Source: Oscillospiraceae bacterium (GTDB lineage Bacteria; Bacillota; Clostridia; UBA1381). Taken from it: a DNA stretch of 40,296 bases. Positions 1 to 10,410 of this stretch are shown here, in pieces. Position numbers and translations under genes: made by a program. The stretch spans positions 1 through 40,296 of the forward strand of contig SVJN01000004.1 in NCBI GenBank assembly GCA_015068965.1, given 5' to 3'. Every line of letters begins with the position of its first letter. Within the stretch, counting starts at the first letter, position 1. Below the pieces are notes generated by a model. The model was not told the origin of the DNA. It was given only the letters and a program-made list of their open reading frames with translations, and did not search any database.

Positions 1-127
1 CGTGCGAAATTTTCCGCTAATAGCGGAAACGCACATGGGCGTACAAAACGTTATGCTTCTTCTTACCGCTCTGTATCAGTTCAAAGTACATGATAATTTT
101 ATGGAGCGGTTGCGGCGAAGCCGTTTT
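1..127 (+). repeat. Structured 127-bp repeat, copy 1 (inverted copy at 36115-36241)
   Basis: Positions 1-127 are the exact reverse complement of 36115-36241. The match stops at base 128 (T here, different in the other copy) and runs off the left window edge. The unit is rich in secondary structure. GTGCG (2-6) pairs with CGCAC (30-34), enclosing TTTCCGC (11-17) paired with GCGGAAA (23-29). ACCGCTC (65-71) pairs with GAGCGGT (104-110). CGGC (113-116) pairs with GCCG (120-123) and is followed by five T, like a small terminator. No reading frame of note is present. It could be a MITE-like or REP-like element, a structured RNA, or a repeated terminator module; the sequence does not decide. Confidence 0.9.
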
Positions 128-162
128 TGTTCATATACAAAAAAAGTTCAATCAATAAATCT

Positions 163-191
163 TTGACAATTTAATTATTATGTGATAAAAT
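163..191 (+). promoter_or_regulatory. Sigma-A type promoter for the 223 gene
   Basis: A perfect -35 TTGACA (163-168) is followed by a 17-base spacer and -10 TAAAAT (186-191). The start codon at 223 lies about 25 bases past the expected transcription start, with an AGAAAGGAAA ribosome binding site in between. Confidence 0.8.
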
Positions 192-222
192 GAAATAAAT
201 ATATAAGAAAGGAAATACAAAA

Positions 223-2322
223 ATGAAAAAAGGATTTATTTTTGCTTTGATTTCATCTGTTTTGCTTACTGCCTCTGTACAAGCAAAATCTTCAGATGAA
301 AGCATTTCGGTCTTCTACAGAAATATCAAACTGAACATTAACAGTGAGGCAACTGATTTATTTGATGCTTCCGGGAACTATATTGAACCATTCTTATACA
401 ACAACACGACTTATCTCCCGCTTCGTGCCGTTGCACAAGCTTTGGATATGTCTGTTTCCTGGGATGCTAAAACCTATTCTGTCGGATTGACAAGTGGTAA
501 TAGTGCATCAGAAACACCTGCCGGAGAAAAGAATCCTCTTCCGGAAGGGGCTGTTGATATCAATGTCAGCTATCGGGATGTTTCGGTGAAGCTGGATGAT
601 AAAACACTTGATTTAAAAAATGCCAACGGAGAAACCGTTGAACCGTTTTTATACAACAACACCGTTTATCTGCCTTTGAGAAATATCGCAGAAGCAACAA
701 GTTCTGACGTTGCATGGGACGGTGAAACCAGCACCATTTCGATTACTTCAATATCTCCTGTTTCCACCACCGCTCCCTACGATACCGAAGCAACCTCTGA
801 CTGGACAAAAGAAGAGGCATCTGAATATGGGTATCAGGTAGATTTTACAACATATGCAGATAAGAATTACGCATACATCTGTGGCTACACCGGTGAACAT
901 ACCGATATACTGATTCCGGCTAAAATCGACTCAAAAGTAACTTATCTGCTCGGAGAATCCACCTCTGAGCGAAGGAAAGTATTTGAAGGCAACGAATATG
1001 CACAAACTGTTACTTTTGAAACAGGTGTTAAGATTGGCAGTTATCATAACTTTTTCCGTTCCTGCAAAAATTTAAGAGCAGTATACAATCTTCCGGATGC
1101 AAAAGGTGGTGCTGCAGCATTTTCGGGATGTAACAATTTGGAATATATCAGCAATGTTCCGGAATTATTGACACATCTGAATTCGTTCATTCCTCAAAAC
1201 ACAAAAATTACTTCATTTGACGTCATTCCGGCAACAGTAACTACACTTGATTCCGCCTTCTCTGGTTGTATTAACCTCACCGGAGACATCCAATGTTTAG
1301 CGACTAACATCAATTCAGCAAAAAATACGTTTAACAAAACCGAGAAACCAATTACGATATACGTCCCATATCCTTCGTTATCTTATGATACACTATCAAC
1401 TTCCGAGCTACCGGAGAATATCACATTAGAAAAAACAGAAAACCGTATTGCTTACCTGCCCAAGGAATTATATATTGCAACAGATGTTCCTATAACATTA
1501 TATAATGATGCAATCGCTCCGCTTTACGCTGATAAAACCTTCTGTTGGACATGCGAAATCGGAACACAAATCAATAAAGGTTTTTCTATTACAGCAGATG
1601 AAACAAAGGTTGGAGAATATCCGATTTCGGTCGAAATTTCAGACGGCGATACCATTCTTTATACTGCAAAATCAACCGTTAAAATTGTTTCCTCCCGCTC
1701 AATGTCAAAAACAATATCTGTTGCGACATTAGGACAAAACACAACCATGGGAAAAGACACTTGGTTAAAAACTGTAGAAATGTATACAGAACGTGTTGCC
1801 TTCCGCGGCACTCGTTCGAGTAAACATGAAGCACGTTCTGGGTTTACAACAGCCAGCTTCCTGGAGAATTTTGAATATGATAAGGATTCCTATGGAATTG
1901 ATAAGAAGAATCCATTCTTTAATCCCGCAACTGGTGCATTCGATTGGAATTATTACAAAAATTATGTTGATTTCAATGTAAATGCTGTACTATTCTTCCT
2001 ACCTCCTTCCGAAACGCCGGAGCAGGATTTGATTACTATGATTGATTCTATCCGTGCAGACTCTGCAAATACACCAATTTTCATCGCATCACCGCAGTAT
2101 CGTCACGGAGCAAGTAAAACACTTGATTCTTCTTATTTTTCTTATATGCTCATCTTAGATGAATTACAGGAAAAATATGATAACCTTTACCTGATTCCGA
2201 CAGCTCTCACCTATGACAGAAGTACGAACTTTAATCCAAAAAGTAAAACCTTACCAAACGAGGAAGGTTTTGCACAGATTGGACGTACAATGTTCTCCAC
2301 CTTTGCATGCTATCTGCAATAA
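223..2322 (+). CDS. Secreted stalk-domain protein with degenerate SGNH-hydrolase-like C-terminus
   Basis: 699 residues. A signal peptide (about 1-21, likely cleaved after VQA) is followed by two copper-amine-oxidase-N-like stalk repeats (about 26-90 and 110-175), each with a nearly identical EPFLYNNT.YLPLR core. Next come a leucine-rich/BspA-like stretch (about 225-380, with SGCxNL motifs), a beta-rich linker and a C-terminal SGNH/GDSL-like domain (about 494-699). The last assignment rests on family landmarks: KHEARSGFTT, NPFFNPATGAFDW and LPNEEGFAQIG. The catalytic blocks look lost. The GDS block reads GQN (504-506), the GTND block reads FLPPS, and the Asp-x-x-His before PNEEG is replaced by SKTL. 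It is therefore probably an exported binding or structural protein, not an active esterase. It has its own promoter and terminator. Confidence 0.8.
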   Translation: MKKGFIFALISSVLLTASVQAKSSDESISVFYRNIKLNINSEATDLFDASGNYIEPFLYNNTTYLPLRAVAQALDMSVSWDAKTYSVGLTSGNSASETPAGEKNPLPEGAVDINVSYRDVSVKLDDKTLDLKNANGETVEPFLYNNTVYLPLRNIAEATSSDVAWDGETSTISITSISPVSTTAPYDTEATSDWTKEEASEYGYQVDFTTYADKNYAYICGYTGEHTDILIPAKIDSKVTYLLGESTSERRKVFEGNEYAQTVTFETGVKIGSYHNFFRSCKNLRAVYNLPDAKGGAAAFSGCNNLEYISNVPELLTHLNSFIPQNTKITSFDVIPATVTTLDSAFSGCINLTGDIQCLATNINSAKNTFNKTEKPITIYVPYPSLSYDTLSTSELPENITLEKTENRIAYLPKELYIATDVPITLYNDAIAPLYADKTFCWTCEIGTQINKGFSITADETKVGEYPISVEISDGDTILYTAKSTVKIVSSRSMSKTISVATLGQNTTMGKDTWLKTVEMYTERVAFRGTRSSKHEARSGFTTASFLENFEYDKDSYGIDKKNPFFNPATGAFDWNYYKNYVDFNVNAVLFFLPPSETPEQDLITMIDSIRADSANTPIFIASPQYRHGASKTLDSSYFSYMLILDELQEKYDNLYLIPTALTYDRSTNFNPKSKTLPNEEGFAQIGRTMFSTFACYLQ

Positions 2323-2329
2323 GTTTCCC

Positions 2330-2368
2330 AACCCAAAAAAGGCTTTTACAGTCTTTTTTGGGTTTTTT
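2330..2368 (+). terminator. Rho-independent terminator after the 223 gene
   Basis: AACCCAAAAAAG (2330-2341) pairs with CTTTTTTGGGTT (2353-2364), with an 11-base loop and a T-rich tail. It starts 8 bases after the stop codon. Confidence 0.85.
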
Positions 2369-2397
2369 AGTAATAAAATAAAATTTTCAAAAAGGTA

Positions 2398-2426
2398 TTC
2401 CCAAAACACAAAAAATGTAGTATAAT
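2398..2426 (+). promoter_or_regulatory. Likely promoter of mecA
   Basis: A consensus -10 TATAAT lies at 2421-2426, with a weak -35 (TTCCCA, 2398-2403) at 17-base spacing. The gene begins at 2462 after a GAAAGGGTGTG ribosome binding site. Confidence 0.5.
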
Positions 2427-2461
2427 ATATTACATACCGTAATCAGAAAGGGTGTGAAACC

Positions 2462-3049
2462 ATGAAAATAGAAAAATTAGAAGAAAACAAATTAAAAATC
2501 ACCCTCTCATCAACTGAATTAATTGAGATGAATATCAATACAGACGAGTTTTATCCGGAATCTCCACAATTACATAGCTTTTTATTCCGGATTATGCATA
2601 AAGTCCGGGAAGAGACCGGATTTGAAATTACCGAGGGGCCTCTGTTGACAAAGACAATTCCTAACCCGCAGGGACTGACCTTATTAGTCACCCGATTGCG
2701 TCCGGATATGCTTCGGGTAAAACCCAAAAAAACAGAACTACTAAAAAAACATCCCAAGGTTCTTCGTGCAAAAATCCGAAAAAAAGAGGTTGTATATATT
2801 ATCTATCGGTTTATGCAATGGAATGATTTATCGTTTGCACTCAACGCCTGCAATGCTGATATCTCTGCTGAATTTGTCTATGAGATGAACGGTGCTTATT
2901 ATCTGTTGTGTGACACAGATGACCCGCATCCGTTACTACGTGAATTTGCCGTATCTGCAACAGATGATCCGCTTTTACTGCCCTTGCTCAAGGAACATGG
3001 CAAAATCATTGCACAAAAGGAACAGATTCCTATCTTAAAAAATCTTTAA
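2462..3049 (+). CDS. mecA: MecA-family adaptor protein
   Basis: 195 residues, slightly shorter than Bacillus MecA (about 218). The N-terminus MKIEKLEENKLKITLSSTEL is the typical MecA N-domain opening, which binds substrates. The C-terminal half (about 105-195, containing YIIYRFMQWNDLSFALNA) matches the MecA C-domain that docks on the ClpC unfoldase. The family delivers regulators such as ComK to ClpCP for degradation in the cytoplasm. The linker between the domains is lysine-rich (about 85-105). It is monocistronic by position, between two promoters. The substrate in this organism is unknown. Confidence 0.8.
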   Translation: MKIEKLEENKLKITLSSTELIEMNINTDEFYPESPQLHSFLFRIMHKVREETGFEITEGPLLTKTIPNPQGLTLLVTRLRPDMLRVKPKKTELLKKHPKVLRAKIRKKEVVYIIYRFMQWNDLSFALNACNADISAEFVYEMNGAYYLLCDTDDPHPLLREFAVSATDDPLLLPLLKEHGKIIAQKEQIPILKNL

Positions 3050-3083
3050 TTTGCAAACAATTTATGAATTTTTCAAATTCTGC

Positions 3084-3112
3084 TTGCAAAAACATCCTAT
3101 TATATGTATAAT
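3084..3112 (+). promoter_or_regulatory. Promoter of yajC
   Basis: TTGCAA (3084-3089), a 17-base spacer and TATAAT (3107-3112). An AAGGAGA ribosome binding site precedes the ATG at 3151. Confidence 0.75.
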
Positions 3113-3150
3113 AGAATCTGATAAAAAATATAACACAAGGAGATAAAAAA

Positions 3151-3516
3151 ATGCTTCATTTATCCACAGTATTATTAACAGCAACCCCCGCAACCGATTC
3201 CGAGGCTGCACAACAAGCAGCAGCAGTTATGGGTCCTCTTAGTTCAATCATCATGATGGTTGCAATTTTTGCGATTATGTATTTCATGATGATTCGTCCG
3301 CAACGAAAAAAGGAAAAAGAAACCAGAGAAATGATTGCCGCACTGATTGTTGGCGATAAGGTTGTAACCATTGGCGGAATTTGCGGTAAGGTTGTAAAAA
3401 TCAAAGACGATTACATTTACCTCGAAACCGGAAATGTCGGCACACCGGAAGACCGTTCAGTCATCAAGATGGAGCGTTCCTCTATCCGTTCTGTTGAGAA
3501 AAAGGTACAGGCATAA
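3151..3516 (+). CDS. yajC: Preprotein translocase subunit YajC
   Basis: 121 residues with the YajC layout: a short extracellular N-terminus rich in Ala/Gln, one membrane helix (about 30-48), then the hallmark MIRPQRKKEKE (47-57) and a cytoplasmic domain with VGDKVVTIGGICGKV. YajC is an accessory subunit of the SecDF-YajC branch of the Sec translocon; secDF is not in this window. The N-terminal 28 residues ahead of the helix are longer than in minimal YajC proteins but common in Clostridia. It is followed at once by a strong hairpin that overlaps the next gene's ribosome binding site. Confidence 0.92.
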   Translation: MLHLSTVLLTATPATDSEAAQQAAAVMGPLSSIIMMVAIFAIMYFMMIRPQRKKEKETREMIAALIVGDKVVTIGGICGKVVKIKDDYIYLETGNVGTPEDRSVIKMERSSIRSVEKKVQA

Positions 3517-3532
3517 AAATGGAATAAAAATT

Positions 3533-3584
3533 CCCTTTCTCTAATATGATTTATCAAGAAATCATTTTAGAAAGGGGTTTTTTT
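3533..3584 (+). terminator. Terminator-like hairpin overlapping the next ribosome binding site
   Basis: CCCTTT (3533-3538) and CTAATATGATTT (3541-3552) pair with AAATCATTTTAG (3559-3570) and AAAGGG (3571-3576), with a two-base bulge, one mismatch and a six-base loop. A run of seven T (3578-3584) follows directly. The 3' arm AGAAAGGGG is also the only good ribosome binding site for the ATG at 3585. Confidence 0.8.
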
Positions 3585-3962
3585 ATGTCTGAACGTTCTA
3601 ATCATCTTCCCGGACTTATCAAGGGAATGGTTGTTTCTATCCTTCTGACCTTTATTCTTCTGTTAGGACTTTGTTGTCTGTGTTATTTTTTAACCGTTTC
3701 TGAACAGCTTTTATCCTTGCTTGTGTTTCTTGTTACCGGCATCAGTGTTTTTTTCGGTGCATTCCTTACCAGCTTGCGAGCAGATTCTTCCGGACTTCTG
3801 CACGGTCTGATTCACGGATTTTTCTATCTTTTGATTGTTTTTGTCTGGGGGTTGGTTGTAAATAAAGGGTTCTTCTGGAACACGCATCTTCTCTCAATGT
3901 CACTCTGTATTCTTGCAAGCGGTATGCTTGGCGGAATTTTAGGAATAAATTTCAAAAATTAA
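3585..3962 (+). CDS. Four-helix membrane protein, TIGR04086-like
   Basis: 125 residues. I start it at MSERSNHLPGLIKG because GAAAGGGG lies 7 bases upstream; the longer frame would begin inside the hairpin. Four hydrophobic segments lie at about 12-36, 42-64, 70-92 and 100-122, with small-residue motifs such as GLLHGLIHGFFY and GMLGGILGINFKN. This layout and the position between yajC and the SCIFF genes match the TIGR04086 family of small clostridial membrane proteins, whose function is unknown. Transcription that reads through the upstream terminator would put its ribosome binding site in a stem, so expression is probably low or conditional. Confidence 0.7.
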   Translation: MSERSNHLPGLIKGMVVSILLTFILLLGLCCLCYFLTVSEQLLSLLVFLVTGISVFFGAFLTSLRADSSGLLHGLIHGFFYLLIVFVWGLVVNKGFFWNTHLLSMSLCILASGMLGGILGINFKN

Positions 3963-4004
3963 TAATTTTTTTACAAAAAACTCTTTCTTTTTATGAATAC
4001 TTGT

Positions 4005-4013
4005 GGTATAATA
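4005..4013 (+). promoter_or_regulatory. Extended -10 promoter of scfA
   Basis: TGG directly precedes TATAAT (4008-4013), giving an extended -10 element. The -35 region (about 3985-3990) is weak. An AGGAGG-type site (4034-4040) precedes the ATG at 4048. Confidence 0.6.
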
Positions 4014-4047
4014 TTGGTATATTTATGAAATTCAGGAGGATATCATT

Positions 4048-4188
4048 ATGAAACACGTAAAAACATTAAACAAAGCAACATTAAAGAAGAGTGCAAAAAA
4101 CGGTGGATGCGGTGAATGCCAGACCTCTTGTCAGTCTGCCTGCAAGACTTCCTGCACTGTTGCAAATCAGAAGTGCGAAAGAGTATAA
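4048..4188 (+). CDS. scfA: SCIFF ribosomal peptide precursor (six cysteines in forty-five residues)
   Basis: 46 residues, below usual ORF cut-offs. It starts MKHVKTLNKATLKKSAKNGG and has six cysteines at 21, 24, 28, 32, 36 and 43, the family signature. SCIFF is a ribosomally made peptide found across Clostridia. Its maturase forms a Cys-to-Thr thioether (sactionine/ranthipeptide-type) bond. The Thr residues between the cysteines (T27, T34, T37) are available acceptors. A strong AGGAGGA ribosome binding site and an extended -10 promoter precede it. A hairpin separates it from the maturase gene at 4268. The biological role of mature SCIFF is not established. Confidence 0.95.
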   Translation: MKHVKTLNKATLKKSAKNGGCGECQTSCQSACKTSCTVANQKCERV

Positions 4189-4208
4189 TCAATTGAACGA
4201 AGCAAAGA

Positions 4209-4242
4209 CTGTTACACATTTGTGCTTGTAACAGCCTTTTTT
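4209..4242 (+). terminator. Intergenic terminator/attenuator between scfA and scfB
   Basis: CTGTTACA (4209-4216) pairs with TGTAACAG (4227-4234) and is followed by CC and six T (4237-4242). It would partly stop transcription after scfA, making more precursor than maturase. The scfB ribosome binding site begins 12 bases later. Confidence 0.75.
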
Positions 4243-4267
4243 CTATCACAAACAAGGAGAATGCGTT

Positions 4268-5644
4268 TTGATACATAAATATAAACAATTAGGATTAAAC
4301 ATCGTTTTAGATGTCTACAGCGGCAGTGTTCATGTTGTAGACGACACTTTTTATGACATGTTGGATTTTTTCGGTGACTCTTTTGAGAAAAAAGATGAAT
4401 GCCCGACACAAATCCGGGAAAAACTGTTAGAGACATATTCTGACACCCAGATTACAGAAGCATATGAAGAACTTTGCAGTCTTTATAATGATGGACTTAT
4501 CTTTACTGATGACTTGTATGCAGAAATTGCAAAGCATTGGCAGAAAAAAGCAGTTGTCAAGGCACTTTGTCTGCATATTGCTCATGATTGTAATCTGCGT
4601 TGTAAATACTGCTTTGCAGACACCGGAGAATTTCACAAAGGTCATCGCAGTATGATGAGTGCAGAGGTCGGGAAAAAAGCAATTGATTTTGTAATTGCAA
4701 ATTCCGGCAGCCGTAAAAACATCGAAATTGACTATTTTGGCGGAGAACCGCTGATGAATTTCGGTGTAGTAAAGGAAATTACAGAATATGCAAAAGAATC
4801 CGGTAAAAAAGCCGGAAAGAATTTCCGCTTTACTATTACCACCAACGGAATTTTATTAAATGATGAGGTAAAGGCATATGTCAATGAAAATATGTCAAAT
4901 GTCGTCTTAAGTCTGGACGGCAAAAAGGAAACCAACGACCGGATGCGTTACCGCGTGGACGGAAGCGGGAGCTATGATACCATTGTTCCAAAATTTATTG
5001 ACCTTGCTGAAAGTCGCAATCAGGACAATTACTATGTTCGTGGCACCTTTACCGCAAAGAATCTTCATTTTTCCGAGGATGTTCTGCACATGGCAGACCT
5101 GGGCTTTAAACAGACCAGCGTCGAGCCGGTTGTTGCTCCCGAAACAGAGGATTATGCCTTAACAGAAGAACATATTCCGGTTGTGTTTGCAGAATATGAA
5201 AAGCTTGCCGAGGAATATGTAAAACGCAGAAAAGAAGGAAAACCGTTCCAATTCTTCCATTTTATGGTAGACCTGGAGCAAGGTCCTTGCGTTATCAAAC
5301 GTCTTTCAGGTTGTGGTGCCGGAAATGAATATCTTGCTGTTACTCCCGACGGTGACCTCTACCCCTGCCACCAGTTTGTAGGAAATGAGGACTATAAAAT
5401 GGGTGATGTTGAACAAGGCATTGTCCGGGAAGATATCCGGGAACTGTTTGAAAAATCCAACGTCTACACAAAACCGACCTGCAAAGACTGTTTTGCAAAA
5501 TTCTATTGCAGTGGCGGTTGTTGTGCAAATGCTGTACAGTTTAACGGAGACATCAACAAACCCTACACACTTGCTTGCGAATTTGAACGAAAGCGTGTAG
5601 AATGTGCAATTGCAATTGAAGCAATTAAAATGCTGGAAGAATAA
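4268..5644 (+). CDS. scfB: SCIFF radical SAM maturase
   Basis: 458 residues. It starts at TTG 4268, 7 bases after AAGGAGA. The N-terminal 80 residues form a peptide-recognition (RRE/PqqD-like) region. The radical SAM domain follows with CNLRCKYC, Cys108, Cys112 and Cys115 being the Cx3Cx2C ligands of the SAM-cleaving [4Fe-4S] cluster, and DYFGGEPLMNF after it. The C-terminal part (about 340-430) is a SPASM domain with auxiliary-cluster cysteines (GCGAGNEY, YPCHQF, CKDCFAKFYCSGGCC). The family installs a thioether link in the SCIFF peptide encoded immediately upstream. The V-ATPase operon starts 29 bases after its stop, so read-through co-transcription is likely. Confidence 0.95.
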   Translation: MIHKYKQLGLNIVLDVYSGSVHVVDDTFYDMLDFFGDSFEKKDECPTQIREKLLETYSDTQITEAYEELCSLYNDGLIFTDDLYAEIAKHWQKKAVVKALCLHIAHDCNLRCKYCFADTGEFHKGHRSMMSAEVGKKAIDFVIANSGSRKNIEIDYFGGEPLMNFGVVKEITEYAKESGKKAGKNFRFTITTNGILLNDEVKAYVNENMSNVVLSLDGKKETNDRMRYRVDGSGSYDTIVPKFIDLAESRNQDNYYVRGTFTAKNLHFSEDVLHMADLGFKQTSVEPVVAPETEDYALTEEHIPVVFAEYEKLAEEYVKRRKEGKPFQFFHFMVDLEQGPCVIKRLSGCGAGNEYLAVTPDGDLYPCHQFVGNEDYKMGDVEQGIVREDIRELFEKSNVYTKPTCKDCFAKFYCSGGCCANAVQFNGDINKPYTLACEFERKRVECAIAIEAIKMLEE

Positions 5645-5673
5645 ATCTGATTCTAAAAGAAAGGAGTGATTCG

Positions 5674-5985
5674 ATGGCATCAGAAGCGATTGAACTCATC
5701 AAAAAAGCGGAAGAAGATGCAAAAAAAATTGTAGAACAAGCACAGCACCAGGCAGACATCTTGTTACAAGAAACCGCAGAGCAGATTCAGAACGCACAAA
5801 GCAGTCAGACCTTAAAGCTACGGGAAGAAGCCTCTGCACAAAAATCTGCCCTGGAACAAGAGTTAAAAAAAGCAGGCGAAGCTTTTGCCGAAACCGTTCA
5901 GCTTGAGGCAAAGGCTCTACAAAATCAACTCAACACAAAAAAAGAACAGGCAATCAAACGTGTTATGGATACGTTATTGGCATAA
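5674..5985 (+). CDS. atpH: V-type ATPase peripheral stalk subunit G/H
   Basis: 103 residues, nearly all Ala/Glu/Lys/Gln heptads, a long coiled coil. It matches the H (also called G or NtpF) subunit, which pairs with subunit E to form the peripheral stalk holding the A3B3 head to subunit I. First gene of the nine-gene ATPase operon. GAAAGGAGTG precedes the ATG, and only 29 bases separate it from scfB, leaving little room for a separate promoter unless it lies inside scfB. The assignment rests on operon position plus coiled-coil character, since this subunit has little conserved sequence. Confidence 0.88.
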   Translation: MASEAIELIKKAEEDAKKIVEQAQHQADILLQETAEQIQNAQSSQTLKLREEASAQKSALEQELKKAGEAFAETVQLEAKALQNQLNTKKEQAIKRVMDTLLA

Positions 5986-6018
5986 CTCTTTGAATTGCAA
6001 TCGAAATGAGGTGATCAA

Positions 6019-8471
<2,453 letters not shown>

Positions 8472-8510
8472 TTCAAAATTGATAAAAATTTACAGAAAGG
8501 ACGATAAGAT

Positions 8511-9098
8511 ATGGGAGGTTTAGAAGCCATTATCAACCAAATCACAGAGCAGGCAACCAAAAAAGCGGATGAAATCAAGGCAGAAGCCAAGAAAAAATCT
8601 GACCGCCTGTTCTCCGATGCGCAGGAAGCAATGCAAGCTGTTGCAGACGAAGCACACGCCAACCTATCCAAAGAGCTTACCGCCCGCCGCCATATGGCAG
8701 AGAGTGAACAGCTTCGTGAGAAAAAGCAGATGCTTTTAAAAATTCGTACACAGATGCTGGATGAAATTATTCTTGAGGCGAAAAACAAACTGTCACAACT
8801 GCCGGATGCAGAATATGTTGCCTGGATGCTTCGTTTATTCCAACACTATGCACAGAATCAGGACGGACAGATTCTTGTCTCGGACAGTGAGAAAAAACGC
8901 TTGGGTGCTGATTTTATCACACAATGTAATGCCCTCTTAAAATCCGGAAGTGTTTCTTATGCAGAGGAAAGCATCTCTGCCCCAAACGGATTTATCATCC
9001 GCTACGGAAAAATTGAGGAAAACTGTACATTAGACGGCATCTTTGCAGACCGTTTGCAGGAGCTTCGGGATTTGGCGGCAAGCTGCCTGGACGCATAA
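8511..9098 (+). CDS. atpE: V-type ATPase peripheral stalk subunit E
   Basis: 195 residues. The N-terminal half (about 1-100) is a charged coiled coil that pairs with subunit H. The C-terminal half (about 105-195) is a compact alpha/beta domain containing APNGFIIRYGKIEENCTLDG, typical of subunit E, which binds the top of the A3B3 head. It starts 39 bases after atpK with an AGAAAGGACG ribosome binding site. Size and operon position agree with the family. Confidence 0.93.
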   Translation: MGGLEAIINQITEQATKKADEIKAEAKKKSDRLFSDAQEAMQAVADEAHANLSKELTARRHMAESEQLREKKQMLLKIRTQMLDEIILEAKNKLSQLPDAEYVAWMLRLFQHYAQNQDGQILVSDSEKKRLGADFITQCNALLKSGSVSYAEESISAPNGFIIRYGKIEENCTLDGIFADRLQELRDLAASCLDA

Positions 9099-9111
9099 AT
9101 GAGGTGATGAT

Positions 9112-10074
9112 GTGAAAGATACAGAATTCGCATATGCAGTCGCATATATCAGAACCTTAGAAAACAAAATGCTGACACAGCAAGATTTGGATGCATTGCT
9201 TTTAGCAGACAGCTATGCTTCTGCCCTGCACCTACTTTCAGAAAAAGGCTATCGGGATGCAGAAGAAAAGCCACTCGATGTTCTGTTAAAGAACGAACTG
9301 GAACGTGCATGGGAAACTGCACGTGAGGTTTATCCGGCAGAAGCACCGATTGATGTACTGCTCTATCAGAACGATTTTCACAATTTAAAAACCATACTAA
9401 AAGCAAATGCCGCAAATCAAAGCTGGCAGGAGCTTGTACTCTCCCCTTCCGTCTGCGATCCGCAGTTGCTTGCTGATGCAATCCGCGAAAAGCAGTTTGG
9501 GGATTTACCGGATTTTTTGCAGGAGCCTGCGGAGGCATCCTATCAGATTCTGACCGAGTATTTTGACGGACAGCTCATGGAAATCGCAGTAGACCGTTTT
9601 GCATACCTTGCCATGAAGCAGCGGGCAAAACAAGAAAAAAACGATTTCTTGATCGGTTGGGTGGAACGCAATATTCTTTGTGCAAACCTTGAAATTGCAC
9701 TACGTGCCAGCCACCGTACCAAAGAATTTTTAGAAGGTGCATTGATTCCCTGCACACTTTTGGATACAGACACATTGCTGTTGTCTGCTTTAGAGGGACG
9801 TGAGTCCGTAATCAGCAAAATTGCAGATGCCGGGTATCCGCAGGGTGCCGATGCTGCAACGGAATCGCTCGGAAAATTCAATCAGTGGTGTGCACATTTT
9901 CTGATGGATTATCTGAAAATTGCAAAACAAAGCTGTTTTGGTTTTGAGCCGATTCTGGCGTTCTTAGTTGCAAAGCAACGGGAGATTCAATCGGTTCGTA
10001 TCATTTTATCCGGAAAATTTCATGAAATGGATGTAAAAATTATTAAGGAAAGGCTGCGTGATTTATATGTCTAA
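9112..10074 (+). CDS. atpC: V-type ATPase central stalk subunit C
   Basis: 320 residues, all-helical, starting DTEFAYAVAYIRTLENKML, the usual subunit C (d-type) opening. The protein forms the funnel that joins the central shaft (D and F) to the membrane K ring. GTG start at 9112, behind GAGGTGATGAT. The C-terminus ends with RIILSGKFHEMDVKIIKERLRDLYV-type sequence typical of the family. The last codons overlap the start of the F subunit gene, so the two are probably translationally coupled. Confidence 0.93.
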   Translation: MKDTEFAYAVAYIRTLENKMLTQQDLDALLLADSYASALHLLSEKGYRDAEEKPLDVLLKNELERAWETAREVYPAEAPIDVLLYQNDFHNLKTILKANAANQSWQELVLSPSVCDPQLLADAIREKQFGDLPDFLQEPAEASYQILTEYFDGQLMEIAVDRFAYLAMKQRAKQEKNDFLIGWVERNILCANLEIALRASHRTKEFLEGALIPCTLLDTDTLLLSALEGRESVISKIADAGYPQGADAATESLGKFNQWCAHFLMDYLKIAKQSCFGFEPILAFLVAKQREIQSVRIILSGKFHEMDVKIIKERLRDLYV

Positions 10075-10390
10075 AATCGGAGTCATCGGTGACTATGACA
10101 GTATCTGCGGTTTTTCCGCACTCGGACTCGACATCTTCCCTGCAGAAAATGCCGAGACTGCCGGAGAACTTTTGGAAAAGCTTGCATCCGGCGATTACGG
10201 AATCATCTATATTACCGAAAGCTATTTAAAAATGCTTCCGGAAGCAGAGGAAACCTATGCCGCTAAAATGACACCTGCTATCATTCCCATTCCTTCTGCC
10301 TCGGGCAGTGACGGATTTGGAATTTCCAGAGTAAAGCGGTATGTGGAACAGGCCGTCGGGTCTGATATTATATTTAACGAAGAAAACTAA
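10067..10390 (+). CDS. atpF: V-type ATPase central stalk subunit F
   Basis: 107 residues from ATG at 10067 (MSKIGVIGDYDSICGFSALG), a typical F (NtpG in E. hirae naming) opening: a Rossmann-like domain that sits on subunit D in the shaft. The ATG overlaps the end of atpC by 8 bases. A GTG at 10058 in the same frame is better spaced from AAGGA (10045-10049) and would add three residues, so the start is uncertain by 9 bases. Confidence 0.9.
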   Translation: MSKIGVIGDYDSICGFSALGLDIFPAENAETAGELLEKLASGDYGIIYITESYLKMLPEAEETYAAKMTPAIIPIPSASGSDGFGISRVKRYVEQAVGSDIIFNEEN

Positions 10391-10410
10391 TAATGTAAGG
10401 AGTTATGGCA

